Below are positions 1-13,227 of a stretch of DNA of 64,000 nt, one piece after another. The stretch comes from Stenopsyche tienmushanensis (lineage: Eukaryota > Arthropoda > Insecta > Trichoptera > Stenopsychidae). The notes beneath the pieces were generated by a model. It saw nothing but the letters and a program-made list of their open reading frames with translations. It made no database searches and was not told where the DNA came from. The position numbers and the translations under genes are program-made. The stretch's first letter is position 1; every line of letters starts with the position of its first letter. The stretch spans positions 1 through 64,000 of the forward strand of contig WACJ01000107.1 in assembly GCA_008973525.1 (NCBI GenBank). The letters run 5' to 3'.

Positions 1-260
1 AGGCGTGATAAGGACAACATGGACTGAACGTCACGAAAAGTGAAACTTCAAGCGGTAGTTGGTCGGAAAGAGAAGGAGAATATTTTATGGTAATGATATA
101 GAGATACAATATAGAGATTTCACCAGACCAATATGCGCCAACATGGTGCATCCATACAATATTTTTACTATGCCTATGTTATTTCCGCAAGTATAAACAG
201 TACATTGACAAAGTTTTATCGTAATCGGATGACAAACAAACGTTGATTTTTATATTATAT
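1..260 (+). repeat. Interspersed repeat family R-A, copy 1
   Basis: This stretch matches two other places in the window. The block tgaacgtcacgaaaagtgaa at the left end recurs near 3412, and the block around accaatatgcgccaacatgg recurs inverted near 6960-7010. It continues into a part with spaced motifs (ttatttccgcaagtataaac, then a tatcgtaatcgg-type block) that also lies inverted at 6890-6950. No coding potential is seen. The class is not recognised; it could be the tail of a non-LTR element or a MITE. Confidence 0.7.
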
Positions 261-682
261 ATTAGACTATGCCTATATTACTCGCGCAATTCTTAGCAAT
301 AATTGGACGAAATTTTATTGCAATCTGATGAACAGTATGGCAGCGTATTACATACGAACAAACTGAACAAAATGATGTCTCATTGCTAATGAAATAAATT
401 TTGTCATGGATATCATGACATTGGACCGTTTAATATTAATTATTCGACAGCTCTTTTTATGATAGATTATCAAAATTTCTGTCAATCACGGATATATCTA
501 AGAAATATAACACGAACTAGAAATCAGTATTTATATGATCGATTGTTATTCTTCTCAATGCATTACCTAAATGTCCAATGCCATCGATCATTATTTGTAT
601 TAATGTAATCATAATTTATTTTAGGCAATCGCAGTATTCTATCCATTCATTTTCTGCTGTATTTGTGCCAGTTATTTGGATT
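261..682. other. AT-rich stretch without recognised features
   Basis: I see no open frame with codon structure, no splice-bounded exon and no RNA gene here. It probably includes further decayed repeat sequence. Confidence 0.5.
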
Positions 683-765
683 TGGATTCAAGCCTCTTTT
701 TGTGCGACTTTTTTTTGTGCGATGTCGAAGCTATGCGGTTTTTAAAGCAATTTTTTTTTCTTTTA
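683..765 (+). repeat. Short repeat of the tttttgtgcg / ttttttatgcg family, copy 1
   Basis: The motif tttttgtgcga occurs twice, followed by gaagctatgcggtttttaaa. The same order of motifs is found at 1443-1625, 3035-3175 and 17150-17280, so this is a family of short non-coding elements. Confidence 0.6.
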
Positions 766-1442
766 AATATCAAAAATAGTACGTGTAAAGATATTTTGGA
801 TAAAATAGGAAATAAATCATAAACATTAACCGAAATTTAGAAAAAAATTATAATTCTGGACTTTGTTTTCCAATGTTACGACTTCATCAAAAATACATTC
901 TCCAAAAGAATTTCCAAAATTCCAACTACTTATGGAATTATAGCTATTTTAGTGATGTGGCATTTTGGCCGGTCCTATCTATAATGAAATCTTTTAACGC
1001 GTTTTTCTCGAAACTACTTTTTTCAACACGGTTGACATCATATTTCAAGTTTGAATTAATTATATTTACTTCAAACTATGTGACTAGATTGAATTTTCTT
1101 TTAAACAGTCGCCATTTTGTGATTTTTTTTAAATTATGGACTATAGTGACATCATTACTAATTACGAATTTTTTTGGTGGAAAGAGAAAATATACATACA
1201 AAAATGATGACATTGACACTGGCTTTAATATTTTTTCCGAAGAAGAGAGCGATTTTGAGTCATATCGAAAATCATATCATACAGCGATGATAGTTTGTAA
1301 TTAAAATATTATTTCTCTAGTGGACATCTAACATTTGAGATGCCAAATGCCAGACATCTTTATAATTTTACCAATGATGCAAGACATATTTAAAATGTTA
1401 CCAAACATATTATTTTTAATTGCCTTATTGTTTTCCTGTTTT
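766..1442. other. AT-rich stretch; open frame at 873-1304 judged non-coding
   Basis: A frame stays open for 143 codons, but its composition follows the AT-rich background (Phe, Leu, Asn, Lys, Tyr) and shows no domain. I see nothing else. Confidence 0.4.
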
Positions 1443-1625
1443 TTTTATTATTTTTTTTGTGCGATTTTGTATAAATTTTATATAGATGTTTCAAAGTTAT
1501 GCGGTTTTTAAAATCCATGGATCGCATCTTCACTTTTTCTATGTAAGTCATAATTTTTTTTGTGCGATTTTCCGCGCACAAAAAAAATCGATCGCATCTA
1601 CCGCACAAAAAAAAATCAAATCCGC
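1443..1625. repeat. Short repeat of the tttttgtgcg family, copy 2, with inverted halves
   Basis: Contains tttttttgtgcgatttt near the left end and its inverse (cgcacaaaaaaaatcg, cgcacaaaaaaaaatc) at the right. A central tttttttgtgcgattttccgcgcacaaa segment is close to palindromic. This looks like a MITE or hairpin element of about 180 bp. Confidence 0.6.
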
Positions 1626-3034
1626 TATTTAATAGTATGGAAGTGTTCATATATATTATTGTCATTTTTAAAAAAAATAATTAAATCCCATCGAGCCTTT
1701 ACGATGCCTGCTTTAAACAATTAGAAGTAGATATCTCATCTTCGGTCTTCCCTTTCTGAACATTTTTTAGATGCCACTGCGCTAATAGTCTGTATCTACT
1801 ATAAATTGTTATATTTTTTTACGTGTCGGTATCTCTTCCCTGTAAAATTAGAAGGAGGAATCCTCTTATAAGTAATTGCCTGCGTAGACGTATTAGTAAA
1901 TACCTTCGAATGCCCGACTGAAGAATTCCATCCCTAATGGAATAAAGTACCATTTTAAGGATGAAATTCTGTTTTTAATTAATTTCAATCATTTATTGCA
2001 TTTAATTCAATTGTCGAGATCGATTAAAATGCCCCAGATCCGGTTTCAATAAATACCCCAGCAAAAAGCATCATTGATGATCCACAGTAATGTAAATTGC
2101 TTCATTACCTACCCTTCAATTTTTACAACCTCTCCGTCCCGTTGACAACTTTTTGCCCGGCTCCGAAGATCGCTCTCAATATGGCGAACTTATTTTTTTC
2201 ACCCCGTCAAAATATTCCCCCATCGATGATTAAAGTACATTCGAATTAATTTCACATGAATGAATTTTTTTCTTTTCGGCAAAGGAAGGGGGGGAAAATG
2301 TCAATATGTCGGCCATAAAAATACGTCGACCATCGAAACAGTTAAGCTTTTAAATTGTCCGGGCCAAATCTTGTCCCATTAATGCATCACGATTCTCGGG
2401 ACGCCATTTTGGAATTCTTTTCGAAAATGTCATTTCATCATAAATGAATACGCGGGCAGAATGTCGTTAAGTAATAACACTTCGGCTTCTTTCCGTTCGC
2501 AAATATATAATTAATTTATTATTATATATATACCGCATTTGTCTTGATGCAGTGGGAATCCTGGACTTATTATTATATGAATTTACATTACATTATATTA
2601 GTGACCCTTTTAGCAAACCCTTTTATTGACAACCATTTTGACATGGCTTTTCCTAGGGTATATATGTTTTTAAAAAAGTTGTTTGACTTATATATTTTAT
2701 TGTGTAAAGGGTACTTGTGTGTCCTAGCATATGCAAATACATATATCATATGCTGTCCTGCGGGATCATTTACAGATTTTGAGCATTTCGTGTTCAGGAT
2801 TGAGAAGATATATTATTTTCTGGGCTAATGTAGTGAAGGTGTTAATATTCCCCAACAATTGTTTCGTAAGCAACGAATCCAGATAAAGGAATAAATGCTA
2901 AAATGAATAATGAACTCGGGCAGGGTTACATTTTAATAATCGATTTTTGCAGCAAAAAAATAATAATGTAATTATACACATCATTTTTTGCACGTCAAAT
3001 TTGAACATCGCACTGTAATTTATTTTTGTACATA
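1626..3034. other. No gene recognised
   Basis: Intergenic sequence of mixed composition. I see no exon, RNA gene or bounded mobile element. The open frame at 2544-2828 has no domain and no start context. Confidence 0.4.
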
Positions 3035-3175
3035 CACATGGATCTGTTTTTATGCGATTTTGAAGTTATGCGGTTTTCAAAAATAATGGAACCTTTCCCT
3101 ATTTTTTTCTTTTTTTATGCGAAGTACAAAGCTTTTTTTATGCGAATGCGCAAAAAAAAATCTAAATTTAACACT
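3035..3175 (+). repeat. Short repeat of the ttttttatgcg family, copy 3
   Basis: Runs from ggatctgtttttatgcgatt through gaagttatgcggttttc and an aatggaacctttccct block to a cgcaaaaaaaaatctaaat end. The copy at 17150-17280 follows it motif for motif, including the aatggaac(c/t)t-tccct block and the acaaagcttttttatgc block. Confidence 0.7.
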
Positions 3176-3411
3176 AGTGCAAGCTACAACCGTTAATGTG
3201 TGAATGACGATTTCAATACAGTAGGATGACGAAATTGTATTGCATTTTTATTTATAAACCTTTTTTATTGTACATTCTTTCACATTGATTTAAAGTTTCA
3301 AATCTTTTTTATGCGTTTTTTTTATATGCGATTCAAGTGTACATCCAATTGATAAGTTTGATTCTGTCTTTTTAAGTAAAACTTGTAAAGGCGAAGTAGG
3401 ATAAATTGGCT

Positions 3412-3640
3412 TGAACGTCACGAAAAGTGAAACTTCAAGCGACAGTTTGTCAGAAACACATGGAGAATCGTTTATTATGCGTCCTTATCAGTCACATACA
3501 TCATGGTGACGCTAAGCGCATGCGCTACCTCTACTGTGTGTATGTCTATATTTGACATAAAGCAACCACTACACCAGTAGCGTGCCTATTTTATTATATA
3601 TTACACGCAGCGCAATCTTTCAGCTAATAATTTTCGTCAA
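3412..3640 (+). repeat. Interspersed repeat family R-A, copy 2
   Basis: Begins with cttgaacgtcacgaaaagtg as in copy 1, then continues through gcgcatgcgctacctctactgtgt and aaagcaaccactacaccag, which match the inverted copy at 6842-7395. Non-coding. Confidence 0.7.
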
Positions 3641-3767
3641 TTAAGAAATTAATGCAAAGAATCAAATTTTCCTAGGAGCATAAAAGTTTCTAGACAAGTT
3701 TTTAGATACCTGGATAATACCTTAAATTTTTATTTAAATAGTTTCTTAATAATTCTTATTTAAATCG

Positions 3768-4444
3768 GCAGGCGCCCGCCACGGGCGCAACTGTGCTTTT
3801 GGCGTAAAACGCAGAATGCCGACCCGGTCTACAGGTCTATCCGGTATGGCATGCGATCGTAAGGCACTCATCAGCGATCCGAAAAGTGGACCACTTGGAC
3901 ACACAGACCTTGTGGCTACTCTGTCACCACTTTAAGGGCATTTTGCGGCATTTTTAAGAATAAATGCATACCCGGAGTCTTTTATAATCTATACGATCAC
4001 GGAAGCCCCCTGATAAGGTTAATTTACGTAGGTGGTTCGCGCCAAATGAGCTCGCGAACAAGTTCCCATTCATAAAAACTATATATTTATCTATCTTACT
4101 AATTTAAGCTGCTATTGTAGCTAGTTATTTTTTATATTTAAGTTACAAAATCTAGCTAGTTTTTAGCCTCGTTTAAACTCTGCCACTCAACATCTTACTA
4201 TTGTAAACGAAGGAGTAGACTTATCGAGAGTAGAATCTAGCTCGGATTTGATATCAGTTGGACTGAAACCTTCCAAATAAAAGTTATTAAGCAACGTAGA
4301 GTTTTGAAACTTGAAAATTAAACTTTGTAAGGTAGACACTTTACATCATAGTTATTATATCTAAAATAGTATTATTTAACAGGAGGGGGGGGGTCGCAAG
4401 TTGGATACTTGTCACGGGCGCTTCATACCCTCGTTACGGCTCTG
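3768..4444 (-). mobile_element. Truncated hAT-type element, same family as the one at 16343-19556
   Basis: The right edge reads acccTcgttacggctctg, the inverse of the CAG(A/G)GCCGTAAC terminus seen at 16343. It is followed inward by the same g(c/g)gcccgtg block and poly-G/C tract. The left edge (ggcaggcgcccgccacggg, then gcgcaac and a cgtaaaacgcag block) matches the sub-terminal part of the other end at 19450-19540, but the outermost bases are missing. It encodes no transposase and carries a nested repeat (3868-4275). Confidence 0.75.
3868..4275 (+). repeat. Mariner-derived non-autonomous repeat (R-M), copy 1
   Basis: Starts with the near-palindrome gatccgaaaagtggacc, then an acacagaccttgtggc block, a cacggaagccccctgataagg block, two tagctagtt blocks, and ends at cgagagtagaatctagctcggatttgat. 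The same blocks in the same order occur at 52246-52905, where they enclose part of a mariner transposase. Shorter pieces lie at 22840-23000 (inverted) and 61127-61265. This copy has lost the transposase part. Confidence 0.75.
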
Positions 4445-6841
4445 ATTTCGTATATACACCATAAATTGAAAACTATTATTATGTTAAAATATATCGATCC
4501 AGTAAACTATATTATAATTTCATGAATTTCTTGCCAAATCACTCGGATTTTGGGTGAAGTTTAATGCGGAATATCCGGACTTTGGACGAAGTTTAGCTCG
4601 GAACACCCGAACTGTAAATTGTTAAAATATAAATGCTTCTGATATCTCAGATTGGTATGTTGATTTTATCGATAATCTAAATTTGAACTTGATCATTTAT
4701 CTATAAACATGTTTTCTTACTGCGGTCATTTTGGGGTTAATTATGGACGATATAGAAGCGCTTTGATGAGTCTTGAATGAGTCGAGACATCCCTGGGTCA
4801 TTAGTGATCCTAAATGCCTGAACATCATATTTATCTCATGACGTATGCATTAAGATTCCGGTCGTAGAATAGACACTTCTAGTCCGACTGTTTATTATAC
4901 GTCGATCTATTGTTCATCTTCTTTTGAACTTTCATTCCAAAATGGCTTTAAATATATATATATATTTATATACAATGTCGTAAGTGGTAATGCGTGTATA
5001 TTAATGACTGACCCTTCAGCTCGCATTCATTTTTCAGCTTTCACTGTTAAGTGTTATTTATGCGATACTGCTACCGTTACTCATATAAACAAGTCAGAGC
5101 AAAAAAGCAAATAAGACATCGTCAGTTTACGATGTTGGCTTTTAACCTTTTGCATATATTTAACAATACACTTATAGGAGAAAGACCGCCTTTTATGCCT
5201 TTTATGAGCCCATCGATTGTTTGTTTCAAAAATGTACGGGCACAAAGCGGAATATTTGTTTGGATTTAAGCCCATGACGAGATTTATTTCGATATTGTCG
5301 AAGATGAGCGATGCTATTTTGTCAGAAGGGTTTCTTCTATTTGAGATGTTAAGCGCATTTGGAATTGATGGATATATGGACAGTTATTGTCACACATCCT
5401 CCGTCGAAATATTTCACGTCGTCTCTATATGAAAACGGCAGGAACATGGGAGGTTGTTGAACCTTCTGCCACCAGGTAAAAAGTTGCGATTGAGGAATTC
5501 TTCCTTTTTATTTCTTAAATAATGTTATGTTTGCCGCTGAGGGACCGGACGGCAATTCTGCAGCTGTCGGAAGAAGCAACAGTCTTGTGATACATGTGAG
5601 TAATGTTTATCGGCCAAACTCCATGGGTTCTACTTGTGAACAAGTGCTATATTATACAAAAATGTGCAGGGCTTCCATGGGATGGGTGCAACGGTCGCTA
5701 AAAACATATTTATTTATTCGCAATTTAAAAAAAATCGCAAGTGATTCGTCGACGTCGATTATAATATACGGACGCAAAAAAATCCATTTAGATCGTGTAT
5801 CGGAATTAAAAACGAAGATATTTCGACATAAATGCTTAAAAGCACACAATTCTATTCTTGTTCTATAATAACTTAATTCATTCATCTAAAATCTAAAAAT
5901 GGCAAATGGACTGCAAAATGTACCATAAAAATGGCGCCAATCGTCAAACGATATTTCAGATCTCAGCTGAGAGCACAACAGCGTTGAAAAGTATTACAAT
6001 CAAATAAAAATCCATGTAAATAAATAAATAAATACACAACATTGTATTCGAGTCGAAAAATAATTAGCATCGTCGTTCGAGACAAGGCGCTCAACAGGAA
6101 GGTGTAAATCGTCGCCAAAAAACAAGGAGGCCGAAATTCCATTTATGCGAAACCTTTGTCTGAATATTTCTCAAGAATGTAAAATACCTAGCATAAATTA
6201 TTTCTTTTGAAATAACCGCGCAAAAGTATACAATAAACAAGATTGGTCTAATATTGATGATATTAGTAGGCGGCCGAAATACGACTCTAATCGTCATATC
6301 TTAGGTCCTCCCGAAAGAAATCCATTATCTTCGCACGCTCTCGTTTTAATTTAACCTGTGCCCAGACACGGTGCAACAAGCATCTATTTATGAGCCAGCT
6401 TTATTCATTGATCATATTCGGCGTTGTATGCCGGTTTTTCTTGATCAGGGCTTGAACGCGACCAAAATCACAAACATCGTCGATGAAATTTATGGACCAG
6501 CGCTGACTATAAACGATTTGGCGCATTAAATCTGATGATAGAAAATTACAAGATGCCAATCTTTCATTGAATCAAATCCTCATCTTGGACAAAAATTTTG
6601 CACGTTCATTTAAAACGCTTTGGTAAGTGAGAAGATTGGGTATTTGAATGTCTGTAAATTGTTGTCAATCCCGCAAATTGTCACTGAAGAAATGGATCAT
6701 ATATTAATACGATGATGTAAACCAAATAATGAATTTCTAAGAAACAAGCCGCTCTAACGCCCAAGCAGGGATTGATACTTCAAAGGGTTAAATAAGAAAT
6801 TATTTTATAGCATGATTGCACTGTGTATTGTGTAATATAAT
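4445..6841. other. No host gene recognised
   Basis: Several frames stay open for 60-113 codons (for example 5527-5868 +), but none shows a domain and several overlap open frames on the other strand. Splice-bounded exons are not evident. Treated as intergenic, probably old repeat sequence. Confidence 0.4.
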
Positions 6842-7395
6842 ATATAAAAATCGTGTTTGTTTGTCCGTATTTAATGCATTCCCAAAGCATTTATCCGATT
6901 GCGATAACGCTTTGTCAACTTACTGTTTACGCTTGCGGAAATAACATTAGTAAAAATATTGTATGGATGCACCATGTTGGCGCATATCGGTCTGGTGAAA
7001 TTAAGTTTGAGCTGCCTGAACGGGGAGAGAATGGATGTACGCGAGTGTGCATATGCTTTTGGATCCCATATCTTCGGCTCGCGCTACATTTGGCGTGAAG
7101 CAATAAACCACGTACAGCGTTTCTTTTCAAATAATTGTTAAGTGCTTATGGCATTGCGACGCATACCGGGTATTTGCTAGTATGCAATAAAATAGGAGTG
7201 CTGCTGGTGTAGTGGTTGCTTTACGCCGCATATAGAAACACACAAACAGTAGAGTTGATGCGACGCATGCGCGTAGTGTCCCTATGGCGTATGCAATGGA
7301 GATGGAGATAATATTCACGATATTTTCTCTCTTTCCGACCAACTACCGCTTGAAATCGGAGAAATAGAAGTATTGCGCATGCGCGTAGCCTATGC
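6842..7395 (-). repeat. Interspersed repeat family R-A, longest copy (inverted)
   Basis: Read on the minus strand, it starts with a ttcaagcggtagttggtcgg block (as at position 50), then caaccactacaccag, acccggtatgcgtcgcaatg, and ends in the block shared with 125-240 (ccaacatggtgcatccatac). The plus-strand sequence tggtgtagtggttgc resembles an RNA polymerase III A box, but I see no convincing B box. Class not recognised. Confidence 0.65.
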
Positions 7396-8171
7396 CCTAT
7401 GCGAACCAGCGAATAGATAAGTTTCTTTTTCTTTTTTCTCTTCTGGAATTGAAGAAAAGGAAACGTTTCTAGCTTGCAGGTATGACGGGAGTCAATTATT
7501 AATATAAAAGGCGACTATATTTTATATTGACTAGTTTAAAAAAGTTGTATATTTTAAGTTTAAAAAAAATGGATTTCTTTCGGGATAACCTAATAAATAT
7601 TTTAAATTATATCGTCATGTATGCGATGGCGCCTTAATATTCACAATAGGTAAATGAATTTTAGCATAAAATGGGTTCAAATACGATAAATCTATCAGGA
7701 ACTCGATGATAACATTTAACATGATTAAAAATAAGGATTTTGTTGACCTGGATGAATGGATGTGCGGCTGCAATATGATTAGGATGATAATAGTTCATAA
7801 ATATGATAATATTATATTGTTGACGATGTATTAAATACACGAATCTCATGTTTTATAGCAGATAATGCTACGTGGGATTGTCATTAAGTTTTATCAAAAA
7901 AATTCAATTCAACGTTCATTTTATTAGAAATTCTATAAAAATGCTTTATACTGCGTGTTCGTGTATGTATCAAACTATAACTAAACGACCATTCTTCTTA
8001 TTTAAAAATGCGGTTTTAACCCTATCTGACCGGGAATCGTGAGACAGAGACGGGTATCTTGCGTCTCATACACTCGTGCATCGATGGCAAAGTCGTGCCA
8101 TAAAGGTCTACACGTCTAAATATACTCAATATGTTTTTATTTATTTTTTATAAATGAGATCGCTATCGTCG

Positions 8172-8480
8172 GATAAGCTATTAAGCTTTTTCAACAAAGA
8201 TGATTTTCGTTCGTGTTGTCTTGAGAGTAGGCGTTTGTTTTAATAATTAAGATGCACGCATAATTCTTATCGTTGACCAATTTTGTTATTTCCCCTGGAC
8301 GTTCTGGATTGACGTTATTAGCCGAGTATCGCCACTGCTTTGCAAAATCTTCTCCTTCAGAAGTAAACTGACAGGCTTGCACGGTAACCCTATAATTTTA
8401 TTTTTGCAACAAATTAATAGGCGAAAATAGCTGAACAACAGAAAACAGATGCCATGCAAGTTGAACATTAAGAACTTGAC
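8172..8480 (+). repeat. Isolated 5' end of a mariner element, copy 1
   Basis: The block from cggataagctattaagcttt through gtaaactgacaggcttgcac to cagatgccatgcaagttgaa matches, in inverse, the 5' end of the mariner in Hip14 intron 5 (40140-40460). There it leads directly into the transposase start. Here no transposase follows, so this is a solo terminal piece or a deletion derivative. Confidence 0.75.
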
Positions 8481-8599
8481 ACTATTTGCAAAATTTACAA
8501 AATTATAGATATGTAATATGACTTTTGTATTTGTATATTATTTGATAAGTTTTGATTCTCTTGTATTATTTAAAGATAAACAGTCTAATATTATCTAAG

Positions 8600-9280
8600 G
8601 CAATGGGATGAATCTGGTGTTGATTGGATGTTGAGAATGATTCCACGTGTAGCAAGAGTGTGATCGGCGATCACGTCACAAAGCGCATTCCACAACCATG
8701 ACTCGGACTTTTTATTGTCCGTCATTATCTGACCCTCTGGACTCCTCGGGCTTCGGTGAAATTATTCCCTCGGACACATCCGGTCTGGATGAAAAATTGC
8801 AGAAGACGAATTTCAAAGCTCCATTTTAATAAAAACAAGAGATACACCTTCTCGATTGGTCGTCGTCGATGCGTAGAATCACCAGACGGCGTAGAGGATA
8901 TCTAAAAGGGATTGATCTGATGAATCTGGCGATCCTTCCAAAGGTCGAAGGCGTAGGAAGGCACATATAAAGCACGAACGCTCCGATATTGCTATGTTAA
9001 ATCGTTAAATGTTAAAGATATCCTGAGCAGTCCTGCTCGAGGCGGAAGGAGCTGTCCCTGAGGCCGCGCTGGAAGTTTCGTTGGAAGCGTTGACCTCAAC
9101 AACGCCGCCCAAAACGAGTCGCATTTTCATAACGGGTTGGCATATTCGCTTCTTCACAACCTGGACAACCTCCCCGCCGCACTCCAACGACTACTGTCTT
9201 TTGATTCACCCATCATATCACTCAAAATATCACAAAGACACAGCATACCAAACTCTTCACTTTCTGATATAATCCTAGTT
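8600..9280. other. Unassigned stretch of higher GC with an open frame on the minus strand
   Basis: The part from 9005 to 9190 on the minus strand is open for 60 codons ending in TAA. It is richer in GC than its surroundings and codes for a Val/Ala/Ser-rich peptide (VVQVVKKR, then MKMRLVLGG, then a Ser/Ala run). A possible splice acceptor (gacag) precedes it. I do not recognise the protein. It could be a terminal exon of an unseen gene or a transposon remnant. Confidence 0.25.
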
Positions 9281-10041
9281 TAAATATTTTTATTTATTCA
9301 TGCTCTATTTAAACGCTAAGAAACAAAAACATAATAATTCTTGTGGCATTGCACCATATTAAATAAATAATAAATTCTCCTCTTTATCTCGTTTTATCTT
9401 ATCGTAAGAGTGACATTCAAAACTGGATACTAAACAAATTATTCACAGAAAAATTGATATTTGCACTTGTATAATTGATAATAATCCACTAAATTAATTA
9501 AAAATTAATTCAAATGACAGCCATTTAAAAAAACAAATAGGGTAAAATGGCCGCTTCAATTTAAAAGCATTTTATTCTTGCTTAATTAAATAATAATTGT
9601 GTTTAAAATGATAAAATACAATAATATTTTAGCCATGCACAATTGTAAAATAATAAATATATTTGTTTAACAATAATAACCTCAAAATAAATTATTATTC
9701 ATTGGCATATTATATTTATATTTATTTGAATTTATTTAAGATTAATAAAGTTATATGTAAAAAATATCATAGAATTTATCCAAAGCTAAATCTTGCATAA
9801 TTGTAGGCGCTGTATATTAAAATTTTGCAATCCGACGATTAAATACGAGCGTATGAAATGTTGCCAAGTGCGGCATTTAAAAAGTAAGCGGCGGCGTATG
9901 TTATGTTGGCTAAACTGGCTACACGTCAAACGGCGCCCGGATTGTACGTTTTCCCTATTGCCGATATTACCGCTTTCGCGGTTTGAATCGACATGCAATA
10001 TCGCTAGATCGTCTATACACCGTTTTATGGAAGCGACTTAG

Positions 10042-10857
<816 letters not shown>

Positions 10858-11724
10858 CAATACCAAACAAACACACAAAAAGCCTTTAATAAGTTATGAT
10901 AAAATATTTTTTATTACGTAGGCTGTCTATTTATATATTTGTACCGCTAAGGTAATTATAATTGTTATTTAAATTTAATTTATCCTATTAATTACGATTA
11001 GTTTCTTATGTCTGAATCTATATGCAGCAAGTACAATTATATACTCTGTGCGTATGAAGTGTAAAACTACATTTTTAATCGAAGGAATAACTATCTGTAA
11101 AAATATCACAACTTAAATAGTCAAATCTCTTTCATTATTAACCAAAAAGTTCCTTAAATCGGTTACAAAAGGATCATCTCACAACTTAAAGCAATGTTGG
11201 TGTGGAATTGTATGTTTTCATTATCTAATGTGTGTGCTGTAAAACTAGCGTCTAATTTTACATTTAATTTGAAAAGCGTATGTACAGTATTTTAGTAGAT
11301 ATTGCTGTCAAATTTCAGCCTAATATATTGTGTTTAATGATCATATTTTTTTATTCTTTATGTTTTTGCAGTCTATCCTTGTACGATTTATTTTCGTTAT
11401 TTAAGCCTCACGGGGTTATTAATTTTTAGATTGTATTGAAGCAAATCCTGAAAGGATTTCAGAACAAAACCAATTACAAAAATATAATTTATTCGGATTC
11501 GCGCGTATTAAAATAATTATAATTCATGTAAACTTTAAAAACAAATTGATTTCAATGGACTTCAAAATCACATATCTTTATTTCGTAATTTTACATCATT
11601 GGTATTCGCTCTAGCAATTTAAAAACATATTGTAGTACATATCTGGATGTGAATTGAAATAATGAAAAAATATTTGGCAATATCGTAACGTAAGCGGATC
11701 AAAAAATATCGTTTTTTTTCCATA
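10858..11724 (+). other. Arl1 3' untranslated or flanking DNA
   Basis: AT-rich sequence after the Arl1 stop, without open frames or repeats that I recognise. There is no canonical AATAAA close to the stop. Candidates lie further on (near 12810 and 13126), so the mRNA end cannot be fixed by eye. Confidence 0.4.
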
Positions 11725-12060
11725 TCAAATATCTTCGAAAAAGCACCCTCCTGCATTGATAAACCTCTGGAGGCGGTGTTTCCAGGCCTGGAAGCTCTTC
11801 CCCGGGATATCCTTTAAAGCCGATGTAACATGAGCTTGGATGGTTTCAAATGTTTCCCTTTCAGAAACCTTTTAAGCGAGGAAACAAACAATCTGGGAAA
11901 GCCATGTCAGGACTGTAGGGAAGCTTAGGAATCAATGGGGTGCAGATTCTGACAAGGAAATCGTTCGAGTTTAAAGAAAAGGCTCAGCCGTTGGTCAAAG
12001 TTCAAACAATCATATACACGTGTCATATTTTCGTTGATTCGTGTGCCATCACCAAGGAAA
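11725..12060 (-). pseudogene. Mariner transposase relic, C-terminal part
   Basis: On the minus strand the last ~50 codons before a TGA at 11725 read as a mariner transposase tail (ETFETIQAHVTSALKDIP, then QAWKHRLQRFINAGG and an FFED end). Upstream, the PYSPD-type region is present only across frameshifts and stops. No inverted ends were found. It is an old, inactive copy of a mariner lineage different from those at 22.5, 40 and 44.5 kb. Confidence 0.75.
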
Positions 12061-13227
12061 GGAAGTCCCAAGTTTAACGCAAAATTTGATATTGCGTCCA
12101 TTGCGTTTTAAAACGGCAAGAACGCATTAAATATAACGCGCCAAGATATATGGACACATTACTTATTGAATCGTTTAATTCAATCTCCGCCTTTAGCCCT
12201 GTACCCAAATATAACGACGGACATTTAATCAGAATGTCTCATTTTCAATATGAACAGACCATATCTTTGAATAACGGGAATGAATAAGATTGTGGATTGT
12301 ACGCGTTTATTGCTTGTTTTGTATTTTATATCATATTTTTAACACGCTTAATCTTTTAAAATGTTTGCGCTATTTTGAAATGTCTCAAACAAATATTTGC
12401 ACATAAAACGAGGTTTCATTACATGTCCATTAATATTAATTATTTAATTTCTTTCCTTATTTAGCATATTAAATGTTGTTTACTTAATCAGTCGGCTTCC
12501 AATCATTTAATTTGGTGACCTTTGTTCTTGTATAATCTATTTATTTCTTATCACGACATCTATTGCTCTAATATTTTAAGCGGTTTTTGGTCGAAATATG
12601 TAATTAATACACGGGAACAAGTAATTTCACTGTTTTTGTACGTATTGAAATCTGCAGCTGTAAGTAGTCTATAAACATACGTCTGAAATTATTTAAAATC
12701 TCCCATTTTGCGCTAACATCTTAATTAAATAATAAATTTATCTTAAAAATTTAAATGATCATATGTAAAACTGTTTTTGTATTCTTTGAGGATAGACTCA
12801 ACAACGTCAATAAAATGAATGATTTTATAGGTGTTTTGTATTTTGATGAATTAATTTGCTAATAATATATATTGTGAATGAATCCATGCTAATAATAAGG
12901 CTGTTATATTAATAAAATATATCAATTCCAAATCTTAAGACTTTATAACAGAGCATCTTTTGAAAACACTATTTCTAATCCACTGAATGTCTGACATCAC
13001 ACACTTGTTTATAGTATTAATTAAATTAGTATGATGAATTGTATGACTTATATCAGTTTTATATTGAAATAAGAAAATATTATGTGATGTGTATTTATAT
13101 TCATTTAGATTATATTTGCTTACGACAAATAAATATATAGAAAAAAAATTGGTATAATTTTAGAATACTTAAAAAGCTATATTATAACCGTATCTAATTG
13201 TTTTTCCTTATTAACTGATTGCAATAA
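12061..13227. other. AT-rich intergenic DNA, nothing recognised
   Basis: No open frame, exon or repeat supported. It contains several AATAAA hexamers on the plus strand that could serve Arl1. Confidence 0.4.

Noticed and set aside
873..1304. 143-codon gene
   Set aside because: Amino-acid content follows the AT background; no motif, and it sits between short repeats.
5527..5868. 113-codon protein-coding gene
   Set aside because: No domain, no splice context, and an overlapping open frame of similar length on the other strand.
7190..7230. tRNA gene or tRNA-derived SINE head
   Set aside because: tggtgtagtggttgc fits an A box, but no proper B box or cloverleaf follows at the right distance.
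9005..9187. Terminal exon of a known gene
   Set aside because: The peptide is not recognisable and no further exons could be joined to it; kept only as an unassigned stretch.
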